A stretch of 64,000 nucleotides of DNA, taken from positions 93,863,001 to 93,927,000 of the forward strand of contig CM059587.1 in the NCBI GenBank assembly GCA_030407085.1, given 5' to 3'. The DNA is from Trichopria drosophilae (Eukaryota; Arthropoda; Insecta; Hymenoptera; Diapriidae). The translations under genes and the position numbers were made by a program. This document shows positions 25,791-37,325 of this stretch, in pieces; position 1 is the stretch's first letter, and every line of letters starts with the position of its first letter. The notes below the pieces were generated by a model, which was given only the letters and a program-made list of their open reading frames with translations, was not told the DNA's origin and did no database searches.

Positions 25791-28700
25791 ATCAGAGCGA
25801 CAAGGAACGAGGGTTTGATATGTAAGAGAGCAAAAGATGGAAAGATATACAGATAGAATAGCTCATTTACGTCATATAAAACAGTTTAAAAGATTTTTTA
25901 GGACCGTAAAGAAATTATAAAGACAAATTATATATAATTATATATATATTATACACCTCGAGGTGTTGTTTTATTTTGAAAAGTATTTCCGTGCAATTAT
26001 TACTAGTTACATTTGCTATATAAAAAAAAGAGTAAAATTTCTACAAATACTTGAAACGGAAGAGGCTGAAAAAAGGCCGCAAAAAGAGATCCGCATTATA
26101 ATGGCATTTTCTCGAGTTCTTCAAATTCGCAAAGGTTCAAACGCGTTTCACGGTTGTGCGCGAATTTTATTTTCTCTCGTTCCCCCTTCTCTCTGTGTCG
26201 GAGGAAGAGCGGTATCAAGGACCGTTTGACGTGGCCCTGTGATCCTATTAGCCGCGACTTTTTCCTCGAATTTTTTCACCCTTTCTTATTTGCTGTCTTC
26301 CCTCCCACCTAACTAACTTTCGCCCTGTTGCAACTTTTAAGAGACACATCATTCAGATTTAAATATATATTTTATTTTCAATTGTTGTCAATGTTGCAGA
26401 AAATAAAGTCAACTTGTCGTTTGGAATTCTCGCAGATATGCAATACAATTTAAGTTTACACCTTCCGTGACAAAAAGGTGAGGCAAAACTAATGCGCGGA
26501 AATAATTATCTACCTGAAACTCACTTAGCTATTCAAATAAGGCCGAAGATGGCTGTTAAGAAACGTGTTTAGCAATTAATTGTACAGTCGATAAAATTGA
26601 TTAGAACACTCTGGACCATCAGAATCGAATACTCGGTTGCGCGATCGGTATCGAAATAATTCGATTTATCGTTATTAGGTGGCTTCTTCTTGTTTTGCCG
26701 TCCAACTGTTGTCTTCATTCTCGAGTGCTGCTGTGGACCACCCTTGAGGCGAAATAATCGTTTCATCAGTCGGTAATATTGGCTCTTTCTCACTCTTTCT
26801 CTACCGCCGGTATCAACACCTCGAAATCGCCAGGTGGAGGTCGAACGGCCAACGCCGCGGGAAGCCTTAATGAAGATGAATCCTAACGAAAATGGACACA
26901 AGAGGCATCATTTTTCCCGCTTCAGGCACGAAGCGGAAAATCAATTTTAAGATCTAAAAAATACTGTTTTCGTCTCGGTAGCGCCCCTTTCTTTCGCTTC
27001 ACCGACCGCTTTGTTTTCTCGGCGCTTCTTAAAATGAAAAGTAATGGACGTAGAGTAAGGTGGTGTATTGATGGCAATTAATTTAAAGTGAGTTAATTGA
27101 TATAAACATCTATAAATATACATAGAATTAGTATTTTGAAACAAACATTTTTCGAAAATAACCTAGTTCCGCGTTCCTCAATGATCAAATTCATTGGAAC
27201 TAGGCTGGAAGTAGAAATGCAGATCGTAACATCATCGGATGATGAAGACGACACTGATTAACTCGCAAGCTTGACAAAAAGTTGAATATTTCAAATGTGG
27301 GTCTCTGAAGGTGTTGTCTTACGATTTCGTAGGCCGTGCCGAGCGTTTTTCAACAAAAAGGCTGACAGGCCAATTGGAGGAACGACAGTCATTTGTCTCC
27401 CTGAAGCTACCCGGAGTTCTTTTTCGGGCTTCTCCCGCACTGCAGCCGACTCTTTCTTTCTCTCTGTCTTAACTCGCTCTACTCTGTCACTTACGTTTCT
27501 CGTATTCTATCTTCCTCTTTCTGTATCTGTCTACCCAACCTCCAAGCGACTTTGCCCACATGTCAGCGATATATTTTCTGCCGGCCCACCAAATCGTTTA
27601 GCGGGTAATTGTGAAATTGGAACACTTATTTAGTCGTTTAACCCGCAAGGGCCCGCGACTAAGATTTATTGCTGGATTTTCGTGATGGCAGGGCCCCACG
27701 AGCAGAGAATGGGCCCCCTCACCAGGAGAGATAGGAAGTCTTTTCCGCAGGGGATTCCAACATATGCGGAAGAAAAACGCGAGATTCTTTGGTAATTTGA
27801 CAAAACGGGCAGTTATTTATGACGAAATGTCGTATAGTTGTTTACTTTTAAATTTAGCAATAATTATTGTTTGATGACAATATACGTAAAAACTTACGAT
27901 GACTCAAAAAACTCTTCAATATCTTGAATACATATAAGGAAATAATTGCAAGAAAAGAAGGAAATTCTAAATCACTGTCTACAATTACGAACCCAGATTA
28001 CTCTCCGTCAATAATCTAATTAGCTAATGACTTTATTAAACAGCGTTTTTATGGATTAATTATAGCTCGACGTTTAGCGATTATGCATATTCGTCAAGCA
28101 TGTAACGTAACCTTTTTCAAACTACAATAAATAGCAATAATGACTTGTTTACCTCGCCGGTTGCATTAATCTCGGTAATCAACGTTTCGTACTTAACTCG
28201 ATCTTTACGCGAATTTCCGGCTCTGATCGGACGCCTGTTACTCAAATATGGGAAAACTGTCGAGTCGACGAGTTACGAGTCTCGACTAATGTAATTGCCC
28301 TGCGAGTTTACGTTTTTTTTTCGAACAGCACTCGATAGACCAGTTTTTCGTCTCGCTCTTAAAATCGCGCTTTCGATCGAATATCCGTTTAAGAATTTTT
28401 ACTGATAATAATACAGATATAGAAATTTATGCGTGTTTCCATTGAACATTTCTCGATAAGACACTAGATTAATGTGTTGTACTCAAAGGTCTTCTTAGAA
28501 TTTACGCTGTTTACGCTATCAATAATATCTTGTATGATAATGTGCATGTTCATTTTTGTTGTTTATTTATAATATCTAGTTCTAATGGTGAACGGTAGGA
28601 GGCTATGCAATCCGTTAGTGATGTAGCGCGACGTTTACTGCGCCATCTAGGTTGGTACATGCCAATGACTACAGCAATGTATAAACAAAATAAAACAAGT

Positions 28701-29309
28701 CCAGAAAAAATGCGGATTCAGAGATTAGGGAAATGTTATTATCTAAATTTATCGAGATCGAATCATTTTTTAAATACGAAACGAAGCCACCGATGAAAAT
28801 TAGATGTCGAAGATCAGAGTTAATTATACTGAAACGATCTTTATATATGTGAATAGCTATGCCGACCATTTCGCCTTTTGAGTTGAGGCAATTCCGATTT
28901 CATACTCGATTGCCTTCTATTCGAGCGGAATCACGGTAGCAGGCACCTTTTGTGGATTCGTCGTGATTTAGTGCCTAGGATTAAGGTTTTCTACCTATTT
29001 TGTCATCAGGTGCCATCCTCGGCGTATCGCCGTTGATTCGAAATGGTTGCTCAAATTGAAGGTTACTGAGGTCTTTGAACGAATTGTTTTTGTTTATTTT
29101 CACTGCTCAGGTTGCTTTCTAGAAATTTGAAAACCTCATCAAACCATAACAAACTTCGGGAACGTGTCAAACCGGAATTCTTAAGTGTATACCAAAAAAT
29201 GTTCGTGTCGTGTAATTATATTTTTTTTCTTTCGGCAACTAGTGAAATAGAGGTATAGTCGATTTGCAAAACGTTTATTTCGCACCGCGGAATAACGCGA
29301 ATGCAGCGT

Positions 29310-29412
29310 CCATCTTGGTGACGACTATTAACTCGTATAGGTGAGCTACGGTAGAATGAGATGCAATGAGCATGCGCAAGGAAAAAGTGAGGGAAAGAGA
29401 GAGAGAGAGAGG
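29310..29412. promoter_or_regulatory. YY1-like site next to a GA-dinucleotide run
   Basis: CCATCTTGG at 29310-29318 is followed by an uninterrupted GA run at about 29396-29412, with another GAGAGAG near 29465. A further GCCATCTTG lies at 31343-31351. These positions are 0.8-2.9 kb before the ladybird exon. GAGA-factor and Pho-type sites often occur at homeobox loci; use here is inferred. Confidence 0.3.
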
Positions 29413-32160
29413 AAAAGAGCAGGGACACGGTTCGCCTACAACCTACACCATGAACAAGTGAACGGAGAGAGAGGCGCTGAGATATTAGTTTCTGCGGTCG
29501 CCTCGCCGCGGAGATTTAATTCGTTTGATGTTCACGAATTCGCCGCTGCAGCCTTCGTAATGCGGCCGAACCTCTTCTCGTCTTCCTCCTTCCTTTGATT
29601 TCTTCGTTTTCCGTCTCTCTTCACTTACCTTTAAACTTCAGACGTCTTCCCCCCACCCCTCCTCGCGCTGAAGGATTTAAAATGTCGTACCCAGATTTTT
29701 ATTGTCTCTTTTCGATGCATTTTGACAACTGAGAATTTATTTTGATGTTTTCAAATTCTTCAAACGCGTAAATTTTACACCATTGTTTCTGACATAATTT
29801 ATATGGCGTGGTAAATAATGGTCGGTTCTAGACGCCCAAGTTATGTAATCTATCAAATTCTTTTGTTTCGGTCAAAATACCCTCAGTGGATAAAACAGAG
29901 CACATACGGTTAATACATCGGGACCAAGAGCCAATATACTGTAATTAACAGTCGGTAAAAAGGGAGCTCATCTTCCGCAGTTTTCAGCAGTGTTTTCTTT
30001 TCGCGGGGATTGGCCACGGAGTACAGGCGTTTTTAGCCGGGCATTTTTTCTCACCGGGAGATCGATTACGCGGCGACTTTCGACCCGGACTGTATCGCGC
30101 GGGTTGCGCAGGTGTGACCGATGTCGGCACTCTTTGATCCACATAAGCGACTGGCTACTTTGTCCACGACTCATCGGACTCTTCGTCCCATTTTGGGCCG
30201 ACTACTTTACGGCGAAACTGCGCCAAGACGAACCGTTTTACGGTGATTCCGCTGTCGCGGTTTTTGGCGGGGATCTCGGGGGGAAATCCGAGGTGAACCT
30301 GATCATCGAAAAACCTGGTGACTTTTTTTCACACTTCCTGCGTCTCTGTTAACGCCATCGAACCCCGCTCTGAGCAATTTGTCGTCAGTTTGGCGACTCT
30401 CTAGATGTTCTACCCAATACGACATGAATAAAAACGAGTCTTGTAACGTTTAAATCTAAGATGTCAATTTATAGATGTTTTTTCATTATCTGAATATAAC
30501 CTTTATTTTTGTTAATAATGTATTTTTTAAATATATTGAATACGTCTGACACGAAATGGACCTCTTAAATATATCACAAATGTTAACATCTCAGATGTTA
30601 AATCCTAAATGGTCCTTCAATAAGTGAAAATTGCAGTATATTTTTAATAAAATGTACAGTATTTTTGACTATATTCAAGATTTCAAGAAAGGGGATAGTG
30701 GCCAAAAATGTATCCTGTGAATGTTAATATCTGATGTTAATATTTACATAAACTGTTATGTGAATGTTGCTATTGTGAAAATGAAAGATAAGTCTTTTTT
30801 ACCATATAATATATGAACGTATGTTTGGTAAAGGAATTTAATATTCATATTTCAAACAATAAAATAAACGTATTAGAGCATAAGGATGTTAATTTACACT
30901 TCAAATTGTATCATGTGTGCTAGATGGCATTACAATTAACAAGTGTATTTCGTAATTTGCTAGTCGCAAGGTCCGTTTATTCCTGATCCGCTCGTCTAAA
31001 GAAATCGTTCTTTTGAAAATAGGAGGTAGAGAAATTACTCATGATAAATGCAATGTTCAGATTTTTGAAAATTGCTTAGGGTAGTTTTCTAACAGAAATA
31101 GTTTAAAAGTAATAAAAAGCACCAGGGAATTACATTTCAAGTTCAGATCTAAGCATAAAGCGGTACAAAAGAGTAGGCGGATGATATTTTTATGGTTGAA
31201 ACTTTTATAATTATATATTTTGAAGGGTTATGAAGAAAACCCCGTGTGAAATATTTCTTGACGCCGCGCAGTCTACGGGAATTCCAAGCATACTTGGCCT
31301 GACGCGGGTCTACGAACATATGATATTTCCTCCACCACCAACGCCATCTTGTCTTTATAGACCGATAGATGCGCCTTCGGAATCCCATGATGATGGGTCC
31401 GGAACGAATGTGTAATACGACTTTTACGGTGAGGACCAGCTCCGACATTTTGAGATGCGTCTGATTTGTGGCGTGCGTTTGCATATGGGAATGCCGCTCG
31501 AGCCTAGGATCTTTCGAAACTTATTTCAGGTTCGACTTTTTTTCCCCCCGGACTGCCTCGTATATTTTCCAGGAACCGCAGAGGTGGGTCGTTAATGTCC
31601 GTGCCGCGTATAGGATGCCTCGCGATTAATTGCGTTCGCGCGGATAAATTTCGGTAATTCGAAATTGCCGAAAGGCGGTCGTTGCCGGTCGGCTTAAGGC
31701 CTTAAAATATCGACGTCGTTTAAATTCGATAAATCTACGCGATTCCACGGGAATTCGAAAACCGGTAATAATCGCCAGCGAATCGCCGATTCGTAATTGT
31801 TGAGATTACAGAGTGCGCTGCGCGAATCAATTTACTGAGTCCAACGATCGAGTGGAATTACGTGGATTCATTGCAATATAATTGTTGGTGCGTTCGACTA
31901 AAAAAAGGCCGCGTTAAATCAACAAAATATCGCATTTTTTACTTGATTTTGTAATTATTAAATTGACAAATCTAAAGCGATCATCCTGATCCCCTGCGAA
32001 GGAGGGTGAGAGTTTGGCAATCGGTTCATCGGCTTGATTCATGACATGAAATACTTTATTTTCATTTAGACATAAGGTTTTATCTCACGAAATATAACAC
32101 TCTGTGACCATAAATTTATATTCTCTACATAAATCATTATCTATATACCTAAAAATAGTT

Positions 32161-32190
32161 TTCTAATGAATTGTTTTTGTTATGTTCCAG
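32161..32190 (+). promoter_or_regulatory. 3' splice site of the ladybird homeobox exon
   Basis: A branch-point-like CTAAT (32163-32167) is followed by a T-rich tract and the acceptor AG at 32189-32190. The branch adenosine would lie about 24 bases before the AG, a normal distance. Homology to ladybird proteins extends to just after this AG, and the sequence before it translates into nothing family-like. The matching donor was not identified. Confidence 0.8.
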
Positions 32191-32555
32191 AACAAGCCAA
32201 TCACTTGAACCTGTTCAACAATCGCCAGCAACCGAAGAAGAAGCGGAAAAGCCGAACAGCTTTCACGAACCAGCAGATCTTTGAATTGGAAAAGCGATTT
32301 CTGTATCAAAAGTACCTGAGCCCTGCAGATCGAGATGAGATCGCCGCACAACTGGGCCTGAGCAATGCTCAGGTGATTACCTGGTTCCAAAATCGAAGGG
32401 CAAAGTTGAAGAGGGATGTGGAGGAGTTGAAGAAGGACGTGCAGACGGTCAATCCTCTGGTGGTGGCTCAACATCACAAGTCCTACTTAGAGAACGCTCA
32501 TGATCTCGGTATCCTGAAGAAGAGGCCTCTCCCCAGCATGATGGATGAGAAATAG
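32191..32555 (+). CDS. lb: Terminal coding exon of a ladybird/LBX-class homeobox transcription factor (5' part not found)
   Basis: This exon encodes about 121 residues that end at a TAG stop (32553-32555). A 60-residue homeodomain lies at 32241-32420. It begins KRKSRTAF and contains the helix-3 signature QVITWFQNRRAKLKRD, with Trp48, Phe49, Asn51 and Arg53 all present. Gln50 and the unusual Thr47 are as in LBX and related NK-cluster proteins. The flank LFNNRQQPKK before the homeodomain and EELKKDVQ after it match the ladybird/LBX family closely, so the family call is firm. The protein should be a nuclear DNA-binding regulator; in flies and vertebrates the family specifies muscle, cardiac and neural identities. 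The exon starts after a good AG acceptor, and its first two bases complete a split codon (phase-1 intron). An in-frame ATG at 32166 lies in the intron and is not the start. The N-terminal part, expected to carry an eh1-type repressor motif, is missing from this exon. lbe versus lbl orthology cannot be decided from this segment. Confidence 0.93.
32241..32420 (+). other. lb: Homeodomain-encoding segment
   Basis: These 180 bases encode all 60 homeodomain positions without a gap or stop. Recognition helix 3 carries Thr47, Gln50 and Asn51. Thr47 replaces the Ile or Val found in most homeodomains and is shared with LBX and TLX proteins, where it alters the core binding preference. No intron interrupts the homeobox. 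Confidence 0.95.
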
Positions 32556-33442
32556 CCTGAGTTCATCCCGAGAAGTTTTCAAGCTTTCTTGCCGAGTCTT
32601 TAGGTGCGGACGCGATGAAAGAACGTTCAAAAATCGTTCGGAACGCCAAGAACTCATTTCGAATTCGTTGAGAACTTGTTCGGAATACTTTATTTAATAA
32701 GAGTTTCTTCGGTGGTACCAGAAGCGGTCTCCGTCACCGTTTACGGAACTTCTTGGAATCGTACCTCCAAATGTGATATCTATCTATATTTTTCGTAATT
32801 TGTATGGTAACTTACAAATTGTTTCTTAAAATTGTAGAAAAGTTAACGTCGTGGAATCGCGAAGTAACGACAACCAAAATAGAAGAGTGGCATTTTTCAC
32901 GAAATAATGGTGGATAATGTCGGTTTCGAGCAAATCGTAACATACAGTACGCATTTCTGCGCGCATGCCAACGTCGTGTTCAGCGAATGTAATCGAAACT
33001 GTGCGATTAACTTACTGAACCGTGAGTTGGTTCTTTCAGTCCAGTGAACATGTCAAAATATTTCTTTTCTGTATTTCTTCGATTGAAATGTTTAAAATTA
33101 TACATTTTTGGTATATTATCAATATTTGGTCGATATACTACTGATTCGAAGGAATCTGTAAAGGGATATTGATTGACTAAAAATCCACAAAAGTATTATC
33201 GATCTGTATGTATTTTTCTTCCACTATCAGTGGAAAATGTGTCATTACTAGGGCGAGCAAATGTACAGTAAACATTGCCACAGTTGATTCATAATCGATG
33301 TTGATATAAAAAATCGATGATGTATGAAAACCGTCGAATACTACGATGTAAACTGATCCGTCGCCATATGACGATTCCTATAATTGTTCGAAATAAATTT
33401 GTACTTTACCCGCGTAACCTTCTAGTTATCTGTAATATTTAC

Positions 33443-33599
33443 TGTACATATGGTCTGGTTTGGGCGGATGGATTTGTTCATAGTGTATTTATTGAATACG
33501 CGTTAGAAACTTGACAGTTTCCGCCCGCGTCTTGGAGATAATAAATTATTGAATTATAGCCGTTAAATTATAGACTTTCGTGTAAATATACTGTAAATA
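33443..33599 (+). promoter_or_regulatory. Cluster of three Pumilio-type UGUANAUA motifs in the 3' UTR
   Basis: TGTACATA is at 33443-33450 and TGTAAATA at 33581-33588 and 33592-33599. All match the PUF-protein consensus UGUANAUA on the sense strand. The last two start only 11 bases apart and abut the AATAAA. PUF proteins repress or destabilise mRNAs through such sites. Use in this transcript is inferred. Confidence 0.35.
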
Positions 33600-33601
33600 A
33601 A
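33596..33601 (+). terminator. Candidate polyadenylation signal AATAAA
   Basis: This canonical hexamer lies about 1.04 kb after the stop codon and overlaps the end of a TGTAAATA motif. Alternatives are at 33392-33397 and 33827-33832. Sequence alone cannot tell which is used. Confidence 0.4.
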
Positions 33602-33849
33602 ATTTCGAGGATCACACCCGGGTGCTCGAATCGTCGTTCGTCGAAATAGCGCAAATACAATGAAGTAACCAGATAAAAAAACGTAAACGTTAAGCGATAG
33701 ATGGGACACTGCAATATACCTAATTGTCAGTTTAATTAGGGAGCTTTACGATTTTTTAAGATGTACATTTCTCATGCGCATTGTGTGATGACTCTGAGGA
33801 GGGAGTATCTGTGTATATGGATCCTAAATAAAATAGGAAAATCCTTCAA

Positions 33850-36800
33850 AACTATCACCATTCTCTTGTTCATTTAAGCCTTTTTTCTTAAAGTTCTATA
33901 AGGAGAATATTGTCGCTGCCTTCTGTATCGGACTGGAACGAAATATTCTTATTTAATAAGAAGCGTAAGTAACATTGTAAAATAGTTTCAGCTAATCTAT
34001 TTGACAACATTTTCATGCGTTGAAATAAATTATCAGAAATCTATTAAGCACTAAACATTAATTTGAAGAAAAATAGTAAAATTAATTACATAAATAGGTT
34101 TTTCCTATAAAAAGTGTCTGCATTCAATTTTACTACTTTCTGGATAATGATTAAATTTGTCAGGTAGTTTTTTTTTGGGTACTTAATTTTTTTTTACCAT
34201 TCTACACATACCATTTGTTGCAATAACACTTAAGTAAAATGTAATTCTTATTATGAATCCTTAAAAAAATGCAGATTTAATTTAAAGAAAAAATTGTTTG
34301 ACAATTGAGTTTAATTTTATAGACAATTCGTTACATAATTGTGCAATTACATGAACTTGAAACATCATTTTCTTAGTCACTGAATGGAAGATTGAAATTT
34401 TTAAGAGTGACACTTAATCAACGTAATTGAAGAGGATATTAAGAACTGCGTTAGGTTTAAACGACACATGATACAGAAACGATATTTCCTTGAGGCATGA
34501 TGTGACTAGTTCGTATCGAAGTGTTAATTTAACACTATATAATCCGTAATTATTCGTTTAATGGCATATAACAAAAAATTATATAATAAAGGAAAGACAT
34601 GGATACTAAGTGAGAAACATAGAATAAGTGACGTTGAGTACAGCTTCATGTTTTTTAAAATTTGTTTTATTTTAATTGTATTGTTTTTATATTTAACTAA
34701 GACAGCAAAATACACTTCCAATAATAAAAAACTTCTCAAGGGTGTATGCAGAAAAATAACAATTATATATTGTATTGATTTTAAAACTTCATTCTCAATT
34801 CGAAAATGGATTAATATTTTTCTTTCAAGTGATCTATGTTTTCTAAAAAACCATATTGACAATTTTTAAATAGAAAAATAAGACATTTCAGACATGAAAA
34901 ATTTTATGGAAATATTTTCTTTTCCGTTAAAAATATCATTATGATCATGTACATCATATAAAACGAAAGGATTCATATTAGCATGAACTTTTTTAGCTAT
35001 CGAATTTTACTAACAAATTTTAATGTATATTTTAAGTCACTGTTCACTTCTACGACTTTCATTTTACGGAACAAACGTTTAGTAAAATTGATGAATATAC
35101 TATGTATAAATCAATTTTTTAGGAACCGAGTTATTGTCATTTTTATAAAACATATTGTATCCATGATTTTGAATTTTATAAATCCAAAATAGTGAATAAG
35201 TACATTCAAACGTGTGTATGCTATGAAGTTGGGGTTGCGATTATTTTAGTCGTCTTTGTGAATAAAAATTTTATACGATTTAAAAATTTTACATTTTTAG
35301 AAGTTTGGGTGTTTTTAGACGGAAAAATCTGATATAGTGAGCTAGGTCACTTTCAAGTCAATATTAATCCACATTCCTGGTGAGAAGAAAGTCATTTTCT
35401 ATTCATGTTCTATTCCAAAAATGAAAAAAAGTTTTATTTATTTTATTTCAGAAGACTTAATCGGCGATTTCACAGGATAAAAATTTAATCTTCTTTTAAA
35501 ATGTATAAGTTAATTTAAAATTAATATTCCTAAATATTCTTGACGTCTTTTGAAATTATATTTTTTAATATTGTATAAAAACGACATGGTTAGGTGAATG
35601 CTCACCTGAAGAGGAAAAGTCATTAAGCAAATAATTTCATAGGGAAATATTTCATCTAATTAGACTATCTGTGTGTGAAGTTTTAATCTCGTCGGTGTTT
35701 TGATATCCCATCCAGCATATATTATTACTTATAATGTCTACTTAGAGCCCGTGTGTTTACGATCCTTAATGTAAATAATAAAACAGTGGTCACTGTCCTA
35801 AGTTATGTCAGCCAAAGTTAAGACATCATCCTAAGTTATACAATTCCGCTGTTTAAGGTTATCCTTAGCCTTTGTTTTCCTTTTCCCCACACCACATTAT
35901 TTCGTTTCATTCCGCGACGTTCTTCGGAAGTGGTCGGCAAATATCGGAACGCTTCGGTTACATTCGTTGATGAAGGAGGTAAGGATGGAAAGGACTAGGT
36001 AAGGCTTCGGATAAAACTTAGGACAATCTAAAAGAATAGATATTAGTTCATGCCACATTTTTAATTATTTTTAAATGACCCGAAAAATGCAAGTGCTGTT
36101 GGGAAAATAATGAAAACAAATCTAGCGCCTGCATGTAATACTATTTATTGTCTATTTAACTTTCATCATCTTCTAGATCTCTTTTTAAAAATATTATCAC
36201 AAAGATCTCTTAGAGAGGACTAACTGAACTGAAATATAAATCGAGTCCAATTAAGCAACCAATTTTATTGTTCTAACTAGCACTTCTGAGAATAGACCTA
36301 GGTAATTGTTGATATGTAAGAGTAAAGAGTTCAATATGAATGTCGAATTAGATCTACGTTCAGATTCATGTTGTCTAATCAAATGAAACATCTCCTTATC
36401 AAATGAACTCCATAAAAGGAATGTGACCTTAGATCTGATCTGACCTTAGAGGTGAACGATGACCTAATGAGATTTGTTTTTATGCAGACATTTAAAAACG
36501 CTTCACTTACGACTTCTTCCAGAATTCCAAATAATTTCAAAGGTCGTCGAGAATAGTTCGGAATATTTTTCAAAAGTGCGCATTCTTCTGTGACAGCGAA
36601 CGATAAAAAACGGCTACCCGCACGCGTTTCGAGAGCAGATTTCTTAGTTTGCTAACACGTCGAAAATAAGTCATCGAGTGACAGATCAATGCATTTTTCA
36701 TTCTGTCATTGGGGTCCTTTCTCTGTCAGGTTCCCGTCGGGTCTCCAGCGATTTTCGCGACGAAAGTGCGCGTCTGCGGTCTCGGCTAGAAAATGACAAA

Positions 36801-37110
36801 GGGACCCGTGTAGAAACGAGAAAGCGAGCCGAGAGTGTCAGAGAGGCGCGAGATGAAAAGAAATTATTCGACCGAAATAGCGCGGAGTTCTTCCGAGAAG
36901 CTTTTTGAAGCAGCACGCGAGGTTTACTCCAGGCCATAATTTATTAAGTTTCAGCTATTACGTCGCCGCACTGACGAGTCTGCGACTGGCATTCGTCATA
37001 ACGGAATACGCACCTGATGCTCCTAACGGCACTGCCCTCGTAACGCATCAACGAATTGGGTCAGGGAATCTGCAATGATGATTTTTCATTCGTCCCTGGA
37101 CCGATCCTTT
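33850..37110. other. AT-rich noncoding region downstream of ladybird
   Basis: No recognisable gene. Short open frames at 34524-34869 run on both strands through AT-rich sequence and look random. A GC-richer patch at 36.6-37.0 kb is likewise open on both strands. TCCTAAGTTAT occurs twice at 35796-35806 and 35829-35839, and a diverged inverse (AAAACTTAGGA) follows near 36014. Confidence 0.45.
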
Positions 37111-37149
37111 TTTAATTCACATTGTTGGATACTGAATGTAGTGAAGTAA

Positions 37150-37325
37150 CGATCTTGGAGTGGAGTTGCCCATTTTGGATATCCTTAAGAATGCTTCAGG
37201 ACGTCCAAATATCCATGTTGTTATCAAGATACGTCCTGAGGATGTCCTGAAGATATTAACAGGGAGATAAAAGCAGACGTTTGAAGCCTGAGCACGTCCT
37301 CGATGGCTATTTAGGGACATCCACT
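37150..37325. repeat. Degraded member of the AGGACGTCC repeat family
   Basis: AAAAGCAGACGTTTGAAG followed by CACGTCCTCGATGG resembles AAAAGCGGACATTTGAACG followed by TCCTCAGGAGC at 54.08 kb. Repeated GTCCTGAGGA and CAGGACGTCC phrases support a shared origin. Ends could not be set. Confidence 0.4.

Larger units (their letters stand above)
8151..32160. other. Gene-poor, repeat-poor region upstream of the ladybird exon (intron and/or regulatory DNA)
   Basis: About 24 kb carries no reading frame with recognisable protein homology. It is less AT-rich than its surroundings, with CpG-rich patches near 9.8-10.5, 11.3-12.7, 18.5-18.8, 26.5-27.6 and 29.3-30.3 kb. Apart from one SINE-like remnant near 25.7 kb, I saw no clear transposon or tandem array. 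A missing 5' ladybird exon could lie here or left of the window. I looked for an eh1 motif (F-x-I-x-x-I-L) and an LEEL-type segment and found no convincing match by eye. Large repeat-poor flanks are typical of developmental homeobox genes. Confidence 0.5.
32556..33620 (+). other. Probable 3' UTR of the ladybird transcript
   Basis: This stretch follows the stop codon, becomes increasingly AT-rich and has no family-like reading frame. AATAAA hexamers occur at 33392-33397 and 33596-33601, with another at 33827-33832 that would give a longer UTR. The end given here assumes the second site is used; this is inference. Three UGUANAUA motifs lie in its last 160 bases. Confidence 0.45.

Noticed and set aside
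29990..30352. 120-codon plus-strand frame
   Set aside because: GC-rich, open on both strands, no recognisable domain.
32163..32477. 104-codon minus-strand frame opposite the homeobox exon
   Set aside because: It is the antisense shadow of the conserved ladybird exon and has no domain of its own.
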